Part shown: piece by piece, positions 27,258 through 36,482 of the stretch
How positions within the stretch are numbered: position 1 is the stretch's first letter
Layout of the letters: every line of letters begins with the position of its first letter
Assembly: GCA_031263035.1 (NCBI GenBank)
Contig: JAISGP010000018.1
Location: 1-44,990, forward strand
Direction of reading: 5' to 3'
From: Lachnospiraceae bacterium
Lineage (GTDB): Bacteria; Bacillota; Clostridia; Lachnospirales; Lachnospiraceae
DNA length: 44,990 nucleotides
Notes under the pieces: generated by a model
Told to the model about the DNA's origin: nothing
Database searches by the model: none
Seen by the model: the letters and a program-made list of their open reading frames with translations, nothing else
Translations under genes and position numbers: made by a program

Positions 27258-28613
27258 ATGGGAAGATTTAGGATTAGACTACCAAGTAAAGATAGTAGAA
27301 TAAATAAAATTAAATATAATAATTTCTTATGTCTATTAATTCTTACAGGAAGTATAATCAGTGGTTTCTATTTATATAAACCACCGGATTTATTGAATAT
27401 ACAAAGTTATACTGTTAAGGCTTCCCAGGTACCGGATAAGGTAAATGTATATTACTATGATAAAAAGGGTAATGAAATAACAGCCTATAGTGGATGTGAG
27501 GATTATGGAAGCATTCTATATAATCCAGGAGCTCCATCTCAAACAGGTTATGAATTTATAGGATGGTATCTTAAAGATAGTTCTACAAAATGGATATATG
27601 GAAAAGATGGAACTACTCTTACCTTAAATAATGGAGTAACTTTAGATTCTGATGGTGTTACCGGAAGACTAGATTTAGTACCAAAGTATAAAGCTAAACA
27701 ATACAATTTAATAGCTCAGGATTTTTCATATGGTATACATCGGGGAGATGGAAATACTAAAAATGCAGTTCTGACTAAAGAAGATGTTTTATACTACGGA
27801 AATATGAAGCTCCATGGAGCAGATGATAATTTAGGTGGGACATATATTGAAATTAATTCAGGTGATTTAAAAGAAATTAATAACAATATAGAAAAAGGAA
27901 TTTTAGGGGAATATCCTCTTAAAATCTATAACCTAATCAATGATCCGAATAAAGAAAAACCTAGAACTATAGTAGTGTCATTAAAAAATATTGGAAGCAA
28001 TATAATAGGTGGGGTAGATTTCATAGAAGGTAATAGTATTATAATCGGTTCCAATGAGTATGCTAATCAAGAAGGGAATAAAGTTCAGGTTACCAAAGGC
28101 GAGTTACTTTATAGGGCACAGGTAGAAGGGATATTTTCTGAGTTTAGTCCTATAAACAGAAAAGACATAGACGTGTCTTCATCAGATATAGATAAGATAA
28201 ATAAAGCCTTAATAAATGGTAATACAGGGGAGTATTTAGTAAAAATAAAGAATAGCACTTCCTCTAGTGCAAGTATAAAGATTAGTGTTTCGTTAAGAAA
28301 TCATGGTAGTGGAGTTTTACCAGCTTATAGTGAAAGTCAGTTAAATGAAAATACTACCAATGGAATAATAGGAGCATCAGACCTTACTATTAAGCCCATA
28401 AGTATTTTAACAGAAAGTAAAGGAAAAACCTTAGCAAATGTAATAGGAAAGGATATGTATGGCAATAATTATTTTCTTTCAGACATAAGTGTTGATGAAA
28501 ACCAATTGGAAGTTATCAACACAAAAAGCAAAGAAGATAAAAAGGGCATATATCCACTAACCTATGAAACACCGGTGGGAGATAGGATTACAGTAAAAGT
28601 GAAAATACTATAA
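27258..28613 (+). CDS. Surface protein with InlB-type B-repeat and tandem unknown domains
   Basis: A 451-residue protein. The N-terminus MGRFRIRLPSKDSRINK is followed by one hydrophobic segment (about 24-43) that acts as signal peptide or anchor. Residues 55-140 look like a Listeria-Bacteroides (InlB B) repeat (YYYDKKGNEIT, GYEFIGWYLKD). Three related domains follow, each ending in a run such as NNNIEKGILGEYPLKIYN or INKALINGNTGEYLVKIKN and a VSLKN/VSLRN strand. No LPxTG motif or C-terminal anchor is seen. It stands between a membrane-anchored protein and the giant adhesin. A short paralogous stub of its N-terminus lies at 40173, ahead of the second adhesin. Confidence 0.75.
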   Translation: MGRFRIRLPSKDSRINKIKYNNFLCLLILTGSIISGFYLYKPPDLLNIQSYTVKASQVPDKVNVYYYDKKGNEITAYSGCEDYGSILYNPGAPSQTGYEFIGWYLKDSSTKWIYGKDGTTLTLNNGVTLDSDGVTGRLDLVPKYKAKQYNLIAQDFSYGIHRGDGNTKNAVLTKEDVLYYGNMKLHGADDNLGGTYIEINSGDLKEINNNIEKGILGEYPLKIYNLINDPNKEKPRTIVVSLKNIGSNIIGGVDFIEGNSIIIGSNEYANQEGNKVQVTKGELLYRAQVEGIFSEFSPINRKDIDVSSSDIDKINKALINGNTGEYLVKIKNSTSSSASIKISVSLRNHGSGVLPAYSESQLNENTTNGIIGASDLTIKPISILTESKGKTLANVIGKDMYGNNYFLSDISVDENQLEVINTKSKEDKKGIYPLTYETPVGDRITVKVKIL

Positions 28614-28841
28614 TTGATAGAACTAACTCCATATATATAAAACTTAGATAGTGAAAAGTCTTTCTTGTAAATTAAAAGTTTTAAGCAGTGTTTTTTAAAA
28701 TGAATATCAGTAATTAGGCAGTACTATTTAAGATTATAAACTGGTGAGAAAAAATAGATATATATTAAAATTTTATATATAACAAATAAGTAACAATAAA
28801 TGAAAACCAGGAAGAGTTTTAAAACAATGAAAGGAAAACGA

Positions 28842-31800
28842 ATGTATAAAAAAGGATTTAAAAGAAAAAGCTTTGTGGCTGGATTTTTAGCATCTTTTGT
28901 TGCTATTGCAATGGTAGCAACCATGGTACTTCCTACCTTTAATGGAAGTACAAGTGTAAAAGCAGAAGAAACCACTGCTACAGATGATAGCCAAACTAAA
29001 GCAACGAATGATATATCTGATACTTCATCTACTGATGCAGATAAGGGGCAAAGTAGTGATGATACAAATACAGATAATACAAAGACAACTGATAAAAAAG
29101 ATACAAGTGTAAGTAGTGGACTTAAAAGTAAGCAACTTAGAGGTGGAATGCTTAGGGCTTCCGGAGAAGACGAAACTACGGAAACCGGCTTTGCAATATT
29201 CGATGCTGGTGGAACTACACCAACAGATTTAGCAGGGACGGGAACTTCTTATGGGGTAGTAAGTGGAGATGTACTTAATCAAAAACCTCATGTTCTTACA
29301 ATTAATGCTAGCTTTACAAATGATGGAACAGGAAAGCATATTAAAATTTATCTTAACGATGGTATGGCTTTAAAAAGTGCACCTGGAATGACAGGCTCTG
29401 GAAGAGCCTTTACATTTGATTCATCCCAGTTAAGCTCTTCACTTAATGGAGGAATAATTGGTGGAACATTTACGGCTAATTCTTCCACAGCAGATTATAC
29501 TAATCTTCTTCCGAAAGGTGGAGTATTAGACTATACTGTTGCTGATGGAGTTAATTCAATATCTTTTGATATTAATCTCCTTTTTGATTATGCGTTTTAT
29601 TATGTTAAAGATCAGACTTTAAATAATTCACTTCAAGTTCAGACTATAGAAGGAAGCACAGTTACTAAGACTGCTACCTTAGAAAGTTTGGTTACTACAC
29701 AAGGTTTTTCAAAGACAGTAGATTACCCTGCCAGATCTGCTACATATTTAAAACCTGGTCAATCATGGACTAATGATCTTGAAATAGTTGAGAATCAAAA
29801 AATAAATCAAATTTATTGGAAAGAAGCGAACCTTAAAATCAGAATGCCTAAAGCCTTTGGCTTGTCATCTGATATTGTATTCTATAATGGTGGTTGGCCT
29901 ACTAAGCAGAGCAGTATAGAAACTAGTCTTGATACCACATCTGATTCTACCTATGATTATTTAACAGTTAAATTAACACCATCTATGGATGATCCTTATG
30001 CTAATAAGACTTTTCGTTTTAGTGTTTCTGGAACAGTAAAGTCTGATGCAGAAAATGGTACAACAGGTGTAGCAGAAGTTGTTGGTGATGACTCTTATGC
30101 TATATGTGGTGATGGAACAAAAGATAGTATTATAAGTGATGGATATAATAATACTACTATGCATATTAGCACAGAAGAGAGTAAACTTACAGTGGGAACA
30201 CTTTCTACTACTCCAGCTGCCAATACTTCTGCAATTTCACAGAGTGAATGGAGTAGTCCTTCAGATTATACATTTTTAGGTGCATTTGCTGTAAGTAATA
30301 AAAGCCCAGATGTATTAAACGGATATAGGGTTACTATGAAATTTAGTGATTCTCATATAGGGGTCAAAGCATTTCAATATGGAACTAGTATAAAAAACGT
30401 GGTTATAGAAACATCTAAAAATAATACTATTCCAATTGATATAAACAGTGCTGGGATTATTGCACCTAATGGATTAGATGATGATGAATATATAACTAGT
30501 GTAACAGCAACTATGGTTGATATACCAGTTGGATATTCAAGTGATGGGGAAAAGTTCAGATACTCTGGTTTTCCAGATAAAGTTGGGGTTGCATACTATG
30601 GCAAACTTTTAGGAGACCCAGGAGACTATTCTGCAGATATAATTATAAAGAAGGCTACAACTACTGATCCAAATGCTGCGAAGCCGGATGTTACAAGTGA
30701 ATGGGAAGATTTTGCTTCTGTTAGTCAAGGAGTGACATGTTATATGAACACTGCTGACAACATTGGTATTTCGTATGGTGTAACTGGTAATATTGGTGGT
30801 TCGCTAATTTCAGGAGGTAGTTCTAAACAGATAGGATTTAAGTTTACTTTAGGCCAATATAAATACGAAGGTTTAACTCAGCTTCAGGCTTTTAAGGGAG
30901 TGGATGTATACGTTCGACAGCCTTTAGGATTTACTATAGATCCTTCTACAGTTTATGCTGTAGATCCTACAACAGGAACTAAGATATATGCAGATAAAGA
31001 TCCAATAGTTTCTAGTGTAGATAATTCTAAAATTTATGTTATTCATATGCCAGATACTGTTTTAACTTTTTTCAAAAAAGCAGGAACATACTTAAATGGT
31101 ACAGGTTATGTAATAGTCCGTGCAAATATTTCTGCTAATGTAACTACACCAAGTAGTAATATTCCACTTAGACAAATATTTATGGCTGATGTAGGTAATA
31201 TGGCTGAAAAAAATGTAGGTGGTTGGGGTGGTGACGCCTATGTTGGCACAGATGATTATAATATAATTAGTACTAGTGCTAAATTTGCAGCGGCATCAAA
31301 AAATATTTATGTTTCATCAACTGCTAATGTAGATATAAATGTTAGTACGGCAGCCAGCCACGGTTCTTCTGATTATGAAAACTATAATCCTAACGCAACT
31401 AATCCTGCAGATACAATTATAGATTTATCTACTAAAGAAGATGCTAATTATAAAGTAAGTTTATCTAATAATACTACTGGAGATGCAGAGGCAAGTACTA
31501 CTGTTATTATTCCTATTCCTAAAAAAGGGGAAAAGCCAGGACCTCGTTTTATTGACTCTTCCGTAACACAGATAGATGAAGATGCTACTCCTTCTACTTA
31601 TGCATTTAAATGGTCAGCTAATTTAAAGTCTAGTGTAGAGAGTATGCTTTCTGCTCAAGGTAAGAATTTAGATGACTATACTATAAAGTATTCAACTAAT
31701 TATACAACTGATAAAGATTCTGCGGATTTTGTATCATATGCTTTATTAAGCGGTTCAACAGATGCAGATAAATTAGCTTCAGTAAAAGCAGTGGAAGTTG

Positions 31801-34800
31801 TTTATAATAATTCACTACCTGAAGGTTATACAGATGACTTCTTTATATCTTTAACTATGCCGCAAAATGATGATGCAACAGCCGCTCAAGGAAAAGTAAA
31901 TTACTATTCATCATCAGTATATAGAGAATCACCTTCAGTATCAGGATATGCAACAAGTTTACCTGTAGCTCTTCGTGCTAATACAGGTATCATCGGTGGT
32001 AATGTATATAGCGATACAACTAAGAATTATAAAATTGATACAGCAACCGGTGCAGATAAAGATACAGGACTACCAAATGTAGGAGTAAAAGCCTATGAAA
32101 AGGGTGCTGATATCTCTACAGCAACACCAGTGGATACAGGTTCTACAGCTGCTGATGGATCTTGGGAATTAATAAATCTAAAAGCAGATACAGAATATGA
32201 TATAGTATTTTCTAATCCTAAAACAGCTAATGCTCCTATGGGATTTGTAACACTTTATGATAGGACACAGGATAAAATTAATGATGGAGCTACTTGGAAA
32301 GTAAGTGATATAACAGCCAATGCAGCCGGAAGTGACAGCATAAATGCTTTACTTCAAACACCATATAAGGTAGCCTTTGACACAACAGGTAATACTACTG
32401 GAGCAGCTGATACCGGAGCAACAATCAATTCACAATATGTATATAATGGTAAAAAAGCTACATCTGTAACATCTCCAAGTAAAACCGGTGAAACCTTCCA
32501 TGGTTGGTTCTATAAAGCAAGTGATACAGGTACATATGCTGATACTTGGACTAAGTGGGCATTTGATACTGATACAGTAGACACTACTGCAGTTACAAGT
32601 GATAAAGATAATGATGCTAATACGCTAACTCTTAGAGCAGGTTATTCTATAAATAATAGTACTTTAAGCGTTACAGAAGCTACATATGATAAACAGATTG
32701 GTAACGACAATCATAAGAGTATTACTACGGTATTAACTCTTAAGGGAAATACCGTCTCAAAGATAATGGACGGTACTACAGAATTAGATGAGGATGCTTA
32801 TACAGCTGTTCCAAGTAATGACGGTACAACGATTACATATGTCTTTGATAAGGATTATTTAAATGACTTAGATACTACTTCTGCCGGTTCACCAAGAACA
32901 TTTACCTTTGATATGAATCAAGGAATTGATCCATCAATTTCAATTACAATTAATGATTCAATTCAAAATACAGATGTATCAGCTAGTTCAACAGTTTTTG
33001 ATAAAAAACTTGGTACTGCTAATAATACTGCAATTGTCTTAACATTAGATTTAAAAGGAAATGTCTTTAAAAATCTTAAAGTTGGAAGTAAAACTTTGAC
33101 TTCAGGAACTGATTATACTTATGATTCAAATAATAAGCAGATTACTATTAATAAATCATACTTAATGGATTTGCCATTTGGAACAGCTAACTTTGAAGTG
33201 ATTATGAATCAAGGAGATAATCCAGAAGTTACTCTTACTGTTATGAATTCAACGGATACAGATGGAGACGGAGTTCCGGATTTTGTAGAAGAAGATGATG
33301 GAACAGACATAGATGATCCTACAGACTTTAAAGATAGAGATAAAGATGGAGTTCCAGACTATGTAGAAGATGAACAAGGAACAAAGTCAGATGATAAAAC
33401 AGACTTCCAAGATACAGATGAAGATGGAGTTCCAGATTATGTAGAAAAACAAGAAGGAACAGATCCAGAAGATAAAACATCTGTACAAGATACAGATAAA
33501 GATGGAGTTCCAGACTATGTAGAAAAACAAGAAGGAACAGATCCAGAAGATAAAACAGATGTAAAAGATACAGATGGAGATGGAGTTCCGGATTATGTAG
33601 AAAAACAAGAAGGAACAGATCCAGATGATATAACAGACGTAAAAGATACGGATGGAGACGGAGTTCCAGACTATGTAGAAAAACAAGAAGGAACAGATCC
33701 AGACGATAAAACAGATGTAAAAGATACAGATAAAGACGGAGTTCCGGATTATGTAGAAAAACAAGAAGGAACAAATCCAGACGATAAAACAGATGTAAAA
33801 GATACAGATAAAGACGGAGTTCCGGATTATGTAGAAAAACAAGAGGGAACAGATCCAGATGATAAAACAGATGTAAAAGATACAGATGGAGATGGAGTTC
33901 CGGATTATGTAGAAGAACAAGAAGGAACAGATCCCGACGATATAACAGATGTAAAAGATACAGATAAAGACGGAGTTCCAGACTATGTGGAAGAACAAGA
34001 AGGAACAGATCCAGAAGACAAAACAGATTTTCAAGATACAGATGGAGACGGAGTTCCAGACTATGTAGAAGATCAAGAAGGAACAAACCCAGATGAAGCT
34101 ACAGATGTTAAAGATACAGATGAAGATGGAGTTCCAGATTATGTAGAAGAGCAAAATGGAACAGATCCAGATGATAAGACTGATTATAAAGACACAGATG
34201 GAGATGGAGTTCCAGATTATCAAGAAGATAAGGATGGTACAGATCCAGATGATGCCACAGACTTTAATGATGGTGATGGAGACGGAGTACCGGATTATGT
34301 AGAAGAACAAGAAGGAACAGATCCAGATGACAAGAATGATTTCACAGATGATGATAATGATGGAAAACCAGATTATGATAAAGATAGTGATGGAGACGGA
34401 GTACCAGATTCTGTAGAAAAACAAGATGGAACCGATCCAGATGATAAGAATGATTTCAAAGATACAGATGGAGATGGAGTGCCAGACTATGTAGAAAATC
34501 AAGACGGAACAAATGCTGATGATGCTACAGATGCTAAAGACACAGATAAAGATGGTGTTCCAGATTATGTAGAGAATCAGGATGGAACAGATCCAGATGA
34601 TAAGACAGACTTTAAAGATGATGATAAAGATGGAAAACCAGACTATGATAAAGATAGTGATGGAGACGGAGTACCAGATTCTATTGAAGAAAATCAAGGA
34701 ACCGATCCAGACGATGCTACAGATTATAAGGACACTGATAAAGATGGAGTTCCGGATTATGTAGAAGAAGAAGACGGAACAGACAAAGATGATGCTACTG

Positions 34801-36272
34801 ATTCTAAAGATAGCGATGGAGATGGTGTCCCAGACTATGTAGAGAATGAAGACGGAACAAATCCAGATGATGCAACAGACTTTAAAGATAGAGATGGAGA
34901 TGGAGTTCCAGACTATGTAGAAAAAGAAGACGGAACAGATCCAGATGATAAGAATGATTTCACAGATGATGATAACGATGGAAAACCAGACTATGATAAA
35001 GATAGTGATGGAGATGGAGTTCCAGATTCTGTAGAAGATCAAGAAGGAACGGATCCAGATGATAAGAATGATTATAAAGATACAGATGGAGACGGAGTTC
35101 CAGACTATGTAGAAAATGAAGATGGAACAGATCCAGATGATGCTACAGATGCTAAAGACACAGATAAAGATGGTGTCCCAGATTATGTAGAAAATCAAGA
35201 TGGAACCGATCCAGACGATAATACTGATTTTACAGATGATGATAACGATGGAAAACCAGACTATGATAAAGATAGTGATGGAGACGGAGTACCAGATTCT
35301 GTAGAAGAAAATCAAGGAACAAACCCAGGTGATGCTACAGATTATAAGGACACTGATAAAGATGGAGTACCAGATTATGTAGAAGATGAAGATGGAACGA
35401 ACCCAGATGATGCTACAGATTACAAAGATACAGATGGAGATGGAGTCCCAGATTATCAGGAAAGTAAGGATGGAACAGATCCAGATGATGCCACAGATTT
35501 TAAAGATGGAGATGGAGATGGAGTTCCGGATTATGTAGAAGATCAAGAAGGTACGGATCCAGATAATGGAAATGACTTTGAAGATGATAACAACGATGGA
35601 AAACCAGATTATCAAGATGATACAGATGGAGATGAAGTTCCTGATTCTGTAGAAAAACAGGAAGGTACTGATCCAAAAGATGCTACTAAGTATAAAGATA
35701 CAGATAAAGATGAAGTACCAGACTATGTAGAGAATAAAGAAGGTACTAAGATAAATGATGATTCTTCATATAAAGATACAGATGGAGATGAAGTACCAGA
35801 CTATGTAGAAAGAAGAGAAGGAACAGATCCTAAAAACAGAAAGTCATTCAGAGACACAGATGGAGATGGAGTTCCAGATTACGTGGAAAGACATCAGAAC
35901 ACTAATCCAGATGATAGTGATTCAAACAAAGATACAGATGGAGATGGAGTACCTGATTACGTAGAAAATCAAGATGGAACAGATCCAGACAATGCTAGTT
36001 CATTTACAGATAAGGATAAGAATGGAGTACCAGATTATGTACAGAATAAGAGTATTAATGGTGGTAACTCAACTGGAAATGGTGGCACAAACACAACAAA
36101 AACCAAACATAAAAATGACAACAGTAAAGTTACATCAAGTACTAAAGTAACTAAAAATGGTACAAAAACTTCAGATAATGCTAATTCTTTATTAGATGAA
36201 ATATTAGCTGGTGGTTCAGTAACATTACTTGCACTTCTCTTAGCATTAAAGAAAAGGAAAAAACAACAGTAA
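28842..36272 (+). CDS. Giant cell-surface adhesin with 39 TSP3-type calcium repeats
   Basis: About 2,476 residues. In order: a signal peptide (FVAGFLASFVAIAMVATMVL...VKA-EE), a Thr/Asp-rich linker, and a large beta-rich region to about nt 31970. Then come an SdrD/CNA-B-like domain (31979-32230), an InlB-type B-repeat (32360-32640), two X2-like Ig modules (32650-33250), and 39 TSP3 repeats of DxDxDGVPDYVExxxGTDPDD type (33253-36050). It ends with a Thr/Asn-rich stalk and a hydrophobic segment before KKRKKQQ. The anchor lacks LPxTG; the position reads KTSDN. In-frame ATGs at 28800 and 28827 exist. The paralogue at 40315 has the matching ATGAAAGGAAAA followed by a stop and then its own ATG, so 28842 is chosen, with AAAGGA upstream. 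The repeats should bind Ca2+ and stiffen the stalk. Confidence 0.9.
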   Translation: MYKKGFKRKSFVAGFLASFVAIAMVATMVLPTFNGSTSVKAEETTATDDSQTKATNDISDTSSTDADKGQSSDDTNTDNTKTTDKKDTSVSSGLKSKQLRGGMLRASGEDETTETGFAIFDAGGTTPTDLAGTGTSYGVVSGDVLNQKPHVLTINASFTNDGTGKHIKIYLNDGMALKSAPGMTGSGRAFTFDSSQLSSSLNGGIIGGTFTANSSTADYTNLLPKGGVLDYTVADGVNSISFDINLLFDYAFYYVKDQTLNNSLQVQTIEGSTVTKTATLESLVTTQGFSKTVDYPARSATYLKPGQSWTNDLEIVENQKINQIYWKEANLKIRMPKAFGLSSDIVFYNGGWPTKQSSIETSLDTTSDSTYDYLTVKLTPSMDDPYANKTFRFSVSGTVKSDAENGTTGVAEVVGDDSYAICGDGTKDSIISDGYNNTTMHISTEESKLTVGTLSTTPAANTSAISQSEWSSPSDYTFLGAFAVSNKSPDVLNGYRVTMKFSDSHIGVKAFQYGTSIKNVVIETSKNNTIPIDINSAGIIAPNGLDDDEYITSVTATMVDIPVGYSSDGEKFRYSGFPDKVGVAYYGKLLGDPGDYSADIIIKKATTTDPNAAKPDVTSEWEDFASVSQGVTCYMNTADNIGISYGVTGNIGGSLISGGSSKQIGFKFTLGQYKYEGLTQLQAFKGVDVYVRQPLGFTIDPSTVYAVDPTTGTKIYADKDPIVSSVDNSKIYVIHMPDTVLTFFKKAGTYLNGTGYVIVRANISANVTTPSSNIPLRQIFMADVGNMAEKNVGGWGGDAYVGTDDYNIISTSAKFAAASKNIYVSSTANVDINVSTAASHGSSDYENYNPNATNPADTIIDLSTKEDANYKVSLSNNTTGDAEASTTVIIPIPKKGEKPGPRFIDSSVTQIDEDATPSTYAFKWSANLKSSVESMLSAQGKNLDDYTIKYSTNYTTDKDSADFVSYALLSGSTDADKLASVKAVEVVYNNSLPEGYTDDFFISLTMPQNDDATAAQGKVNYYSSSVYRESPSVSGYATSLPVALRANTGIIGGNVYSDTTKNYKIDTATGADKDTGLPNVGVKAYEKGADISTATPVDTGSTAADGSWELINLKADTEYDIVFSNPKTANAPMGFVTLYDRTQDKINDGATWKVSDITANAAGSDSINALLQTPYKVAFDTTGNTTGAADTGATINSQYVYNGKKATSVTSPSKTGETFHGWFYKASDTGTYADTWTKWAFDTDTVDTTAVTSDKDNDANTLTLRAGYSINNSTLSVTEATYDKQIGNDNHKSITTVLTLKGNTVSKIMDGTTELDEDAYTAVPSNDGTTITYVFDKDYLNDLDTTSAGSPRTFTFDMNQGIDPSISITINDSIQNTDVSASSTVFDKKLGTANNTAIVLTLDLKGNVFKNLKVGSKTLTSGTDYTYDSNNKQITINKSYLMDLPFGTANFEVIMNQGDNPEVTLTVMNSTDTDGDGVPDFVEEDDGTDIDDPTDFKDRDKDGVPDYVEDEQGTKSDDKTDFQDTDEDGVPDYVEKQEGTDPEDKTSVQDTDKDGVPDYVEKQEGTDPEDKTDVKDTDGDGVPDYVEKQEGTDPDDITDVKDTDGDGVPDYVEKQEGTDPDDKTDVKDTDKDGVPDYVEKQEGTNPDDKTDVKDTDKDGVPDYVEKQEGTDPDDKTDVKDTDGDGVPDYVEEQEGTDPDDITDVKDTDKDGVPDYVEEQEGTDPEDKTDFQDTDGDGVPDYVEDQEGTNPDEATDVKDTDEDGVPDYVEEQNGTDPDDKTDYKDTDGDGVPDYQEDKDGTDPDDATDFNDGDGDGVPDYVEEQEGTDPDDKNDFTDDDNDGKPDYDKDSDGDGVPDSVEKQDGTDPDDKNDFKDTDGDGVPDYVENQDGTNADDATDAKDTDKDGVPDYVENQDGTDPDDKTDFKDDDKDGKPDYDKDSDGDGVPDSIEENQGTDPDDATDYKDTDKDGVPDYVEEEDGTDKDDATDSKDSDGDGVPDYVENEDGTNPDDATDFKDRDGDGVPDYVEKEDGTDPDDKNDFTDDDNDGKPDYDKDSDGDGVPDSVEDQEGTDPDDKNDYKDTDGDGVPDYVENEDGTDPDDATDAKDTDKDGVPDYVENQDGTDPDDNTDFTDDDNDGKPDYDKDSDGDGVPDSVEENQGTNPGDATDYKDTDKDGVPDYVEDEDGTNPDDATDYKDTDGDGVPDYQESKDGTDPDDATDFKDGDGDGVPDYVEDQEGTDPDNGNDFEDDNNDGKPDYQDDTDGDEVPDSVEKQEGTDPKDATKYKDTDKDEVPDYVENKEGTKINDDSSYKDTDGDEVPDYVERREGTDPKNRKSFRDTDGDGVPDYVERHQNTNPDDSDSNKDTDGDGVPDYVENQDGTDPDNASSFTDKDKNGVPDYVQNKSINGGNSTGNGGTNTTKTKHKNDNSKVTSSTKVTKNGTKTSDNANSLLDEILAGGSVTLLALLLALKKRKKQQ
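33253..36050 (+). repeat. TSP3 coding repeat array with nested 618-bp higher-order repeat
   Basis: Thirty-nine units: 33 of 26 residues (78 bp), five short 12-residue units (DDDNDGKPDYDK type: units 15, 19, 24, 28, 33) and a final partial unit. Units 14-22 recur as units 23-31, a nine-unit block of 206 residues. At DNA level, matching points are 618 bases apart (34343 and 34961; 34617 and 35235). Units 4-10 are nearly identical at DNA level. Confidence 0.9.
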
Positions 36273-36336
36273 TTTTTATTAAGGTTTAGTTTAATATTGT
36301 AATGATATTTGTAAATATGTTTTTATAATATTATAA

Positions 36337-36378
36337 AATGAGGCTATTTCACTAATCACTTAGTGTGATAGCCTCATT
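36337..36378 (+). terminator. Hairpin terminator after adhesin 1
   Basis: AATGAGGCTATTTCACTA (36337-36354) pairs almost fully with TAGTGTGATAGCCTCATT (36361-36378). The T tract after it is interrupted, so termination strength is uncertain. Confidence 0.65.
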
Positions 36379-36482
36379 GAACTTTTAGACTTTTTGAAAT
36401 TATCTAAGTTTAAAGTGTTTATAAGGAAGAATTAGAAGTAAGTATGTTTCTAAGATTTCCATTAAAAAAAAAAGGAGGGTAT

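Noticed and set aside
25497-28613. An agr-like quorum-sensing locus.
   Set aside because: No AgrB, AgrD or AgrC homologue is present beside the LytTR regulator; the neighbouring proteins have different topology.
33387-35615. A long (742-codon) open frame on the minus strand across the TSP3 array, and a shorter one at 33328-34086.
   Set aside because: They mirror the repeats on the other strand (GAT/GAA-rich codons give Ile/Phe-rich antisense), have no ribosome site and read as low-complexity hydrophobic sequence.
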